A stretch of DNA of 5,437 nt, taken from JALYOK01 sp031419835 (GTDB taxonomy: Bacteria; Pseudomonadota; Gammaproteobacteria; Burkholderiales; JALYOK01). This document shows positions 1 through 4,899 of the stretch, one piece after another (position 1 is the stretch's first letter; each line of letters begins with the position of its first letter). Made by a program: the position numbers and the translations under genes. Under the pieces are notes generated by a model that did no database searches, was not told where the DNA came from, and saw nothing but the letters and a program-made list of their open reading frames with translations. The stretch lies in assembly GCA_031419835.1 (NCBI GenBank), contig JANOLP010000011.1, forward strand, positions 1-5,437, given 5' to 3'.

Positions 1-528
1 GTCGAGACTTTCTGCGCGCTGCGGCTTTTCATCGACTCGTGGCGCTGGGAGGGCGTGCCGTGGTATTTGCGCTCAGGCAAGTGGATGGCCGCTACAATCG
101 CGGAGGTGATAGTGCAGTTAAAGCCGCCGCCACAGCGCTTGTTCGCTGACTCCGCGCCGGTGTCAGGCCGGGCCAACTATCTGCGCTTCCGTCTATCCCC
201 AAACGCCGCCGTAGCCCTCGCCGCCCGCGTCAAGCGCGCCGGGCAAGAGTTCGTCGGCGACCAGCGTGAGCTTTACCTGGTTGATGAACGGCCGGGAGAG
301 GAATCGCCGTACGAGCGGCTTTTAGGCGACGCCATGGCCGGCAACGGCGCGCTCTTCACCCGCGAGGACGCGGTTGAGGCCGCCTGGGCGGTGGTCGACC
401 CAGTCCTTAATAACCACGACCGGGTTCGCCCTTACCGACGCCATAGCTGGGGGCCGAAACAGGCTGACGCGCTCATCGCAGCAGACGGCAGTTGGCACAA
501 CCCCAAACCGAGCGGGGCGCAAGCATGA
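1..528 (+). CDS. zwf: Glucose-6-phosphate 1-dehydrogenase, C-terminal part (5' end outside window)
   Basis: This is the C-terminal 175 residues of glucose-6-phosphate dehydrogenase, the cytoplasmic enzyme that oxidises glucose 6-phosphate to 6-phosphogluconolactone with reduction of NADP (or NAD) and opens the pentose phosphate and Entner-Doudoroff routes. The reading frame is open from the first base. The visible family signature is the stretch VETF...ALRLFIDSWRW, then GVPWYLRSGK (residues 18-27 of the fragment), whose lysine belongs to the sugar-phosphate site in this family. Further on come KPPPQ, NYLRFRLSP, GEESPYERLLGDAMAG, AVEAAWAVVDPVL and a final SWGPKQADALI-type tail, all in the expected order. 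The usual length is about 460-490 residues, so roughly two thirds lies upstream of the window. The visible part has no frameshift or stop and looks functional. The TGA overlaps the ATG of the next reading frame (ATGA), a sign of translational coupling in the ancestral operon. The gene is GC-rich compared with what follows base 790. Confidence 0.95.
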   Translation, partial: VETFCALRLFIDSWRWEGVPWYLRSGKWMAATIAEVIVQLKPPPQRLFADSAPVSGRANYLRFRLSPNAAVALAARVKRAGQEFVGDQRELYLVDERPGEESPYERLLGDAMAGNGALFTREDAVEAAWAVVDPVLNNHDRVRPYRRHSWGPKQADALIAADGSWHNPKPSGAQA

Positions 529-590
529 CGGCCACCGACGACGTGATTTTCCTGCTCGATATGGTCAATACGCGGGTCGACGGGCAATAG
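525..590 (+). pseudogene. Stub of a HAD-family hydrolase, 21 codons, motif I damaged
   Basis: The ATG overlaps the zwf stop. The 21-residue product contains DDVIFLLDMVNT, which closely resembles the N-terminus of HAD-superfamily phosphatases, where the catalytic motif I normally reads LLDVDNT (DxDxT). Here the nucleophile aspartate is kept (residue 12) but the second aspartate, the general acid/base, is valine (residue 14). The frame then ends at a TAG five codons after the motif, against roughly 200-240 codons for an intact member. The TAG sits directly against the Shine-Dalgarno of tal, so the simplest reading is an internal deletion that removed nearly the whole gene and kept the downstream ribosome binding site. 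From memory, some proteobacteria have a HAD-type gene between zwf and tal, which supports the identification. The match rests on about 12 residues. It may survive only as a coupling leader peptide between zwf and tal. Confidence 0.55.
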
Positions 591-594
591 GAGG
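589..594 (+). promoter_or_regulatory. Shine-Dalgarno AGGAGG for the tal start
   Basis: A full AGGAGG lies four bases before the ATG at 599 and overlaps the TAG stop of the preceding stub. It fixes the tal start against the longer in-frame open stretch upstream, which runs through zwf in another frame and is not coding. Confidence 0.75.
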
Positions 595-598
595 CGAC

Positions 599-841
599 AT
601 GAACGCTACGCAGCAACTCCACGACTTAGGCCAAAGCCTGTGGCTCGACAACATCACGCGCGCGCTACTGACGAGCGGCACACTCAGCCGCTACATTCGG
701 GAGTTTGCGGTGACGGGACTCACCTCCAATCCCACGATCTTCGATCAAGCCATCAAAAATGGTGATTTCTACGATGACGCTATCTGCAGCGCAGTTCATT
801 TTTTGCGCGAAAAATCAAACTTTGCAACAGAACCGTTTTAG
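599..841 (+). pseudogene. tal: Transaldolase, truncated after about 62 codons
   Basis: Transaldolase moves a dihydroxyacetone unit between sugar phosphates in the non-oxidative pentose phosphate pathway. The first residues match the N-terminus of the family: LHDLGQSLWLDNITRALL (residues 8-25), then YIREFAVTGLTSNPTIFDQA (residues 32-51), which holds the strongly conserved TGLTSNPTIF signature, then YDDAI (58-62). After about base 785-790 the homology ends and some 18 unrelated residues follow before a TAG at 839-841. An intact protein of this type has about 350-370 residues, and the Schiff-base lysine lies far beyond the break, so the product cannot be an active enzyme. In some genomes tal is fused to a phosphoglucose isomerase domain; nothing of either remains. 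The sequence past the break ends in an IS6-type terminal repeat, which gives a mechanism for the loss. Translation signals are still good, so an 80-residue product may be made. Confidence 0.88.
788..834. mobile_element. Probable remnant end of an IS6-family insertion sequence
   Basis: Bases 821-834, read on the minus strand, are GGTTCTGTTGCAAA, followed inward by GTTTGATTTTT. As I remember them, IS6-family termini read GGCACTGTTGCAAA (IS26) and GGTTCTGTTGCAAAGTT (IS257/IS431). The match to the latter is full length over the 14-base core plus the next GTT. The outer tip is at 834 and the element body would lie to the left, exactly where the tal homology stops. The left limit of the remnant is not sharp; 788 is the point where transaldolase similarity has been lost. 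No transposase coding sequence is left, so this is a solo end left by deletion or recombination. A chance match of 14 bases at a gene break is unlikely, but only an alignment to IS6 ends can settle it. Confidence 0.6.
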
Positions 842-853
842 CTAAGGGCTTCG

Positions 854-2245
854 ATGGTAAATCTTGATAAAAATAATTCTTTAAATCTGTGCCGTGGAGC
901 CTTGATGTTGTCCTTGATAATGTCAGTTATAGGGGGGTGCGCGTCGCTACCGGATTTAAAAAATCTACGCCACGGCGCTGCACAACGGCAACACCAGGGA
1001 AAAATCGCTGCTCAATCAGCGCTGGCGCAACGCGCTATTGAAAAGCTAGAGCAAGACGGCGAAGTTAATCTCTTGCGGCGCCATTTAGCGTACGTCGAAG
1101 CCATAGACGGACCACAGCTCATCGCCGGCAACGAAGCGCGCATATTGATCGATGGACCCGCGACCTTCGACTCGATGTTCGCCGCCGTTAAAACGGCACG
1201 GGATCACATAAATTTAGAAACCTATATCTTAGACGATGGCGCCATCGGTGAGCGATTAGCAGGCTTGTTATCGGAAAAAGTGAGCCAAGGCGTTGCGGTT
1301 AATATCCTTTATGACTCGGTGGGATCAATAAACACCCCAACCGAATTTTTTGAGCGCTTAACAGCGAGTGGAATTAACGTGTGCGAGTTTAATCCAGTCA
1401 ACCCGCTTAAAGGAAGAGGCTGGCGTATCAATAACCGCGATCATCGAAAAATATTAATTGTCGACGGTAGAACGGCTTTCACCGGTGGCATCAACATCAG
1501 TGGTGTCTACTCGGCCGGCTCTTTTGGCAGTAAGCGAAAGAAAGCAACGTTGGATAAGGGTTGGCGCGACACCCACGTCCGAATAGATGGCCCCGCGGCA
1601 GCAGAGTTCCAGCGCCTATTCATTAGCACGTGGGGAAAGCAGTGCCGATCGCCGCTAGAGCAGCGAAATTTCTTTCCTACGGTAGCGGCTAAGGGCAACA
1701 AAATTATTCGCGTAATAGCCAGTAGCCCCGACGATCGCCTCAATATGACCTATGTGACGCTACTGTCGGCCATTGCCCATGCTGAAAAAAGCGTTTACAT
1801 GACCATGGCCTACTTCGTCCCGGATCCGCAAACTATCGAAACGATCGAGGCGGCAGCGCGCCGCGGTGTGGATGTGAAATTAATTCTCCCGGGTTTCAGT
1901 GATTTCGCGGCAGTTTTCCACGCGGGTCGTTCACACTATTCGGATTTATTGAAAGCTGGGGTTAAAATTTTTGAGCACCGAGAGGCTATGTTGCATGCCA
2001 AAACCGTTGTCATTGACGGCGTGTGGTCAACTATCGGGTCGACCAACATGGATTGGCGCAGTTTTTTGCATAACGACGAAGTGAATGGCGTCGTCCTTGG
2101 GGAACAATTCGCCATTGACATGGAGCGCATGTTTGAACGGGACCTTGCCGCTGCGGTAAGGATCGATCTGGCAAAATGGAACGCGCGCAGTCCCGTGCTA
2201 AAAATGAAAGAGTGGGGCGCGCGGATGTGGGAGTATTGGCTATAG
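854..2245 (+). CDS. Phospholipase D / cardiolipin synthase-family lipoprotein with two HKD motifs
   Basis: The 463-residue protein belongs to the phospholipase D superfamily and most resembles bacterial cardiolipin synthase-like proteins, which join phospholipid headgroups by phosphatidyl transfer or hydrolyse phosphodiesters. Two catalytic HxKxxxxD motifs are intact: HRKILIVDG (His197, Lys199, Asp204) followed by FTGGINIS, and HAKTVVIDG (His381, Lys383, Asp388) followed by GSTNMDWRS and a HNDEVNG stretch. The N-terminus is a lipoprotein signal peptide: a hydrophobic run LMLSLIMSV (17-25), then the lipobox IGGC with the acylated Cys at 29. The next residue is Ala, which favours outer-membrane sorting. 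Typical cardiolipin synthases are instead inner-membrane or peripheral proteins, so a periplasm-facing lipoprotein is a distinct subtype. The start has a modest AAGGG six bases upstream. The start lies 19 bases after the IS6-type end, and codon use is AT-richer than in zwf, which hints at separate ancestry. The substrate cannot be read from the sequence; PLD-type nuclease or phosphodiesterase activity remains possible. Confidence 0.88.
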   Translation: MVNLDKNNSLNLCRGALMLSLIMSVIGGCASLPDLKNLRHGAAQRQHQGKIAAQSALAQRAIEKLEQDGEVNLLRRHLAYVEAIDGPQLIAGNEARILIDGPATFDSMFAAVKTARDHINLETYILDDGAIGERLAGLLSEKVSQGVAVNILYDSVGSINTPTEFFERLTASGINVCEFNPVNPLKGRGWRINNRDHRKILIVDGRTAFTGGINISGVYSAGSFGSKRKKATLDKGWRDTHVRIDGPAAAEFQRLFISTWGKQCRSPLEQRNFFPTVAAKGNKIIRVIASSPDDRLNMTYVTLLSAIAHAEKSVYMTMAYFVPDPQTIETIEAAARRGVDVKLILPGFSDFAAVFHAGRSHYSDLLKAGVKIFEHREAMLHAKTVVIDGVWSTIGSTNMDWRSFLHNDEVNGVVLGEQFAIDMERMFERDLAAAVRIDLAKWNARSPVLKMKEWGARMWEYWL

Positions 2246-2274
2246 AAGCTGCCATTTCCTTATCATTGTCGGGG

Positions 2275-2304
2275 AAAAATTACAGCTACCTGTGTAAAAA
2301 TTAC
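2275..2304 (+). repeat. Two AAAAATTAC copies spaced 21 bases apart
   Basis: AAAAATTAC occurs at 2275-2283 and again at 2296-2304, so the copies start 21 bases apart, two turns of the helix. They lie in the AT-rich 125-base gap between the lipoprotein gene and the chosen start of the exported-protein gene. This is the geometry of a regulator binding to one face of the DNA, but two short AT-rich copies may arise by chance. No clear -35/-10 pair could be placed nearby. Confidence 0.3.
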
Positions 2305-2370
2305 CTATCGAGACGCTTTCGCGCCAGTGATTCGGTGTGCAATCGTGCAGTAGCCGCGGTTCGCTTTGGC

Positions 2371-3258
2371 ATGTTGTTTGCTCGTGATAAACAGAAACTA
2401 ATAATTTACCTGCTGCTCGCGCCCATGCTGACTGCCGCCTTCGGCGTTCAGGCCCAGGATGCGATTTCTATGCGGGCGCGCCACGCCGAGCTGAAGGATC
2501 GACTAGCCGATAACCAGTTTCAGCGCCCGCTCTATCTCAAATCGGCGCAGACTTCGGGCGAGCTCAGGGGCGACGTCTTTGCAGTCGTCGAACATCCGTT
2601 CGCGATGGTGCGCGAAGCGTTGCAAATTGCCGACCAGTGGTGCGACATCTTGATCCTTCACCTAAACGTCAAGCGCTGCAAGAACACCCGCAGATCTGGG
2701 GCGAGCCGGCTGTTGGTGTCCGTTGGTAAGAAAGTAGATCAGCCAGCGGAAGATGCTTACACGCTTCAGTTCGCATATCGCATCGCCGTCGCCACTCCCG
2801 ACTATCTGCAGTTAAGACTCAACGCAGATGTAGGCCCGCTTGGGACGAAGAACTATTTGATTCAGTTGCAGGCCGTCCCAATCGATGCGCGGCACAGTTT
2901 TATGCACATGTCTTACTCGTACGAATACGGCTTCGCGGCCCGCGTAGCAATGAAGGCATATCTTGCGACCATCGGGCGCGAGAAGGTCGGATTCAGTATC
3001 GTCGGTCACCAGCAAGACGGGCGGCCTGTGCACATCCGTAACGTGCTCGGCCTGGTCGAACGCAACGCGATGCGCTACTACCTCGCCATCGATGCCTACC
3101 TTGGCGCTTATTTACTGCCGGCGGGCGAGCAAGTGGAAACGCGCTTGCGGGACTGGTTCGAGAGCACCGAACGCTACGCGACGCAGTTGCATGAAATGGG
3201 CCGAGGCGAGTATCTTGAGATGAAGCGCAAAGAAATTCGCCGCCAGCGGGTTGAATAG
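2371..3258 (+). CDS. Exported protein of unrecognised family
   Basis: I do not recognise a named family. With the ATG at 2371 the product has 295 residues and starts with a good Sec signal peptide: a basic n-region (MLFARDKQK), a hydrophobic core (LIIYLLLAPMLTAAFG), then VQA before Gln29, a likely signal peptidase I site. The frame stays open upstream to 2176, but those codons overlap the end of the lipoprotein gene and would bury the signal peptide, so the internal start is preferred although its Shine-Dalgarno is poor. The mature part has two cysteines (91 and 103), which flank the stretch WCDILILHLNVKRC and could form a disulfide in the periplasm. It then has strand-like segments with alternating hydrophobics (residues 112-182) and a helical, charged C-terminus ending EYLEMKRKEIRRQR. 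The pattern GDVFAVVEHPFAMVREAL followed by strands and a long C-terminal helix faintly recalls START/SRPBCC lipid-binding folds; that is a guess. It follows a phospholipase D-type lipoprotein gene on the same strand, so an envelope lipid role is conceivable. Confidence 0.72.
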   Translation: MLFARDKQKLIIYLLLAPMLTAAFGVQAQDAISMRARHAELKDRLADNQFQRPLYLKSAQTSGELRGDVFAVVEHPFAMVREALQIADQWCDILILHLNVKRCKNTRRSGASRLLVSVGKKVDQPAEDAYTLQFAYRIAVATPDYLQLRLNADVGPLGTKNYLIQLQAVPIDARHSFMHMSYSYEYGFAARVAMKAYLATIGREKVGFSIVGHQQDGRPVHIRNVLGLVERNAMRYYLAIDAYLGAYLLPAGEQVETRLRDWFESTERYATQLHEMGRGEYLEMKRKEIRRQRVE

Positions 3259-3511
3259 AGCCTGCCCATTGCCTCTGTGCGAAGAAGGTCGATTGAATCG
3301 GAAGGGGTAATATAGTAGGGCTTGCCCATACACTGAAGTCGTTTGGCTCGATTTTCCCAGCCAGTCCATTTCTTAGCGCGAATCGGCGATGAACGTAAAT
3401 TAAAATGGCATCGAGCCAGAAGCCAATACCAGCGCGCTTCTTCCGGCATGCATTGCCAGCGGCAAGGCGGCGAGCGGCTTCTGGCAAGCTTCACATCGAA
3501 GGAAAAAAAGA
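3259..3511. other. Intergenic region between the exported-protein and methyltransferase genes
   Basis: These 253 bases hold no gene I can support. Open frames crossing them on either strand have low-complexity or arginine-rich products without family features and overlap real genes. The stretch contains TAATATAGT at 3308-3316, which resembles a -10 element, but no matching -35 sits at 16-18 bases. It also contains two similar words, GCCTGCCCAT and GCTTGCCCAT, about 60 bases apart, and the inverted repeat listed separately. A promoter for the methyltransferase gene probably lies here. No T-tract terminator is visible after the upstream gene. Confidence 0.5.
3453..3487. repeat. Inverted repeat TTGCCAG / CTGGCAA upstream of the methyltransferase gene
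   Basis: TTGCCAG (3453-3459) is matched perfectly by CTGGCAA (3481-3487) with 21 bases between them. The distal arm ends about 10 bases before the Shine-Dalgarno of the methyltransferase. In RNA this gives a 7-base-pair stem with a large GC-rich loop; in DNA it could be an operator. There is no run of T behind it, so an intrinsic terminator is unlikely. Confidence 0.35.
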
Positions 3512-4144
3512 ATGGACGTGACACTGAATCCGCAAGATCTACAAAAAATCGCCGAGGTCACGCGAGAACATTACAACCAGCGTGCCGAAGATTACTGGGA
3601 AGGCACGCGCGATCACAACGTCAGTCAAAACATCAGGGCGTTGCTGCAAACGATCGAGGGTAAACCACCGTTTGCGCTACTCGATTTTGGCTGTGGGCCG
3701 GGACGTGACCTCAAGGTGTTTGCCGAACTCGGCCACGTTGCGATCGGCTTGGAGGGCACCCCTCGTTTCGTCGAAATGGCGCGCGTGTACAGCGGCTGCG
3801 TGGTATGGCAGCACGATTTCCTTAAGCTTGATCTTCCTGAAAATCAGTTTGATGGCGTATTCGCCAATGCCGCGTTGTTTCATGTGCCCAGCCAAGAGTT
3901 GCCGCGGGTATTGCTGCAATTGAATGCGACCCTAAAACCGCGTGGCGTCCTGCGCACCTCCAACCCGCGCGGCGATAATGAGGAAGGCCGGAACGGTGGA
4001 CGCTACAGTGCCTTCCACAATCTCGAAGGGTGGCGGCGCTACATGTCGGCCGCCGGGTTTGTAGCGCTTGGTCACTATTACCGCCCCACTGGCGTGCCGC
4101 GCGAACGGCAGCCTTGGCTTGCGGGTGTCTGGCGCAGATTGTGA
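3512..4144 (+). CDS. Class I SAM-dependent methyltransferase
   Basis: The 210-residue cytoplasmic protein is a single Rossmann-fold methyltransferase domain of the Methyltransf_11/25 type, of normal length and without breaks. Motif I, the SAM-binding glycine-rich loop, is LDFGCGPGRD (residues 57-66). The acidic residue at the end of strand 2 that binds the ribose hydroxyls is Glu81 in GLEGTPRFVEMAR. The adenine-binding acidic position is Asp102 in QHDF. The segment FDGVFANAALFHVP (113-126) is strand 4 and the post-II loop, and LKPRGVL (141-147) is motif III. A distinctive SNPRGDNEEG follows (150-159), then YSAFHNLEGWRRYMSAAGF, the usual C-terminal helix. The substrate cannot be told from these motifs; small molecules are typical of the group. 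The start is supported by AAGGA eight bases upstream. It stands alone, 253 bases after the exported-protein gene, and is followed by a transposase relic on the opposite strand, so it is probably transcribed on its own. Confidence 0.9.
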   Translation: MDVTLNPQDLQKIAEVTREHYNQRAEDYWEGTRDHNVSQNIRALLQTIEGKPPFALLDFGCGPGRDLKVFAELGHVAIGLEGTPRFVEMARVYSGCVVWQHDFLKLDLPENQFDGVFANAALFHVPSQELPRVLLQLNATLKPRGVLRTSNPRGDNEEGRNGGRYSAFHNLEGWRRYMSAAGFVALGHYYRPTGVPRERQPWLAGVWRRL

Positions 4145-4217
4145 TTCGCAGTCATCGTTCTCAGCCGCATGGTGAAGGCTCGATCCCCAGTCTACTAAAC
4201 TCACGCCACGATAATGC

Positions 4218-4670
4218 TCATTCGCGCGACAACTTGAAACTCTTGACCCGGTGCGGCTTCAAATTGTGGCTGCGCTAGATCGTGCTGATCGTGGATTTGC
4301 TCACGCCCTGCGCTTGCGTCATCTGCCGGCAGCTCCACTGGGGCATGCCTTTGGGTTTAGTCGACAGCGTCGCAGGCACAATCGTCTTGATCTTATCGGA
4401 CGAATAGGTGGGCTTGCGTCCGCGCCCCGCTGCAACCTCCCACAAACCCGCCGGCCCTTCTTGCACAAAGCGCCCGCGCCACAGGGCCACGGTCTTCACA
4501 TCGACGCTCAACGCCATGCCGATCTCCAGGTTCGTGTGCCCAGTCGCGGTGGCCAGAACAATTCGGCACCGCAGCGCCACCTACTGTGGAGTTCCATATG
4601 CCGCTACCCAGTGCTCAAGTCGCTCCCGTTCAACATCCGAAAGGCTCACAACTGGGCTTATTCTGGGCAT
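4218..4670 (-). pseudogene. IS630-family transposase, N-terminal relic with three in-frame stops
   Basis: Reading leftwards from an ATG at 4670-4668, the frame gives MPRISPVVSLSDVERERLEH, then a TAG (4583-4581), then ALRCRIVLATATGHTNLEIG with a helix-turn-helix (SVDVKTVALWRGRFV) and GLWEVAAGRGRKP. A second helix-turn-helix region follows (PQWSCRQMTQAQGVSKSTIS), then another TAG (4277-4275), RSHNLKPHRVKSFKLSRE and a TGA at 4220-4218. This order of paired DNA-binding domains and the KPHRVKSFKLS linker is characteristic of IS630-type transposases. The first TAG stands where a glutamine codon is expected (TPQ-Q-VALRC) and the second where the family has tryptophan (I-W-R), so each is one base change from sense. 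The DDE catalytic domain (about 200 further residues) is absent. No terminal inverted repeats or TA duplication could be identified. The remnant is certainly non-functional unless amber codons are read through, and even then it lacks a catalytic core. Confidence 0.85.
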
Positions 4671-4681
4671 GCATCATGCAT
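4668..4681. repeat. Tandem 7-base repeat CATGCAT x2
   Basis: CATGCATCATGCAT is a perfect tandem pair of a 7-mer that itself contains the palindrome ATGCAT. It covers the start codon of the transposase relic. It may be part of the original insertion-sequence end or a replication slippage product; it is too short to decide. Confidence 0.35.
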
Positions 4682-4764
4682 AACTCAATCCGAATAACAC
4701 CTGATATTCGTTGGACACTACACCAGTGCAATCCGTTGCAACAGTTACTAATAAGGAGATGAAG

Positions 4765-4899
4765 ATGAGCAAAGTGCAAACATTACGAGGCATGGCAACT
4801 ATCAGTTTCTTTGCCAACAACGCAAACGCAACCGTTTTCGGTTTCTGCGATACTGGAATTGGGTTTGCACGCGCTTGCCGCGATCGGCAAATCTGGTAA
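4765..4899 (+). pseudogene. Glyoxalase/VOC-family protein, N-terminal fragment
   Basis: A strong AAGGAG (4753-4758) precedes the ATG at 4765. The first ~24 residues, MSKVQTLRGMATISFFANNA followed by NATV, match from memory the start of a small VOC (glyoxalase / bleomycin resistance / dioxygenase) family whose members read MSKVQ.LRGMATISF.ADD...A..WY. These are metal-binding cytoplasmic proteins of about 120-150 residues. After residue 24 the WY..LLG continuation is missing, about 20 unrelated residues follow, and the frame ends at TAA. All metal ligands of the fold would lie in the lost part or in the second repeat, so the product cannot work as a VOC enzyme. The break is near base 4837. The fragment lies just downstream, on the other strand, of the IS630 relic's start. 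Another reading is a real 44-residue small protein, which the good ribosome binding site would allow, but the family match makes a remnant likelier. Confidence 0.6.

Noticed and set aside
374..598. In-frame open stretch upstream of the tal ATG
   Set aside because: It overlaps zwf in another frame, its residues do not resemble transaldolase, and AGGAGG four bases before 599 fixes the real start.
822..850. Outward promoter formed by TTGCAA in the IS6-type tip, driving the phospholipase gene
   Set aside because: At 16-18 bases downstream of TTGCAA the sequence is GC-rich and has no -10-like hexamer.
2993..3524. Three overlapping minus-strand open frames across the 3' end of the exported-protein gene and the intergenic region
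   Set aside because: Arginine- and serine-rich translations without domain features, no ribosome binding sites, and mutual overlap in different frames; they are shadows of plus-strand coding and GC-rich DNA.
4251..4697. Plus-strand open frame of 148 codons opposite the transposase relic
   Set aside because: The opposite strand carries clear IS630 homology over the same bases; the plus-strand product is rich in His, Arg and Pro and shows no family pattern.
4736..4746. GTTGCAACAGTT as a second IS6-type end near the VOC fragment
   Set aside because: It shares TTGCAACAG with the tip at 821-834 but lacks the terminal GG-type bases (AACC) and the A-rich inner flank; likely chance.
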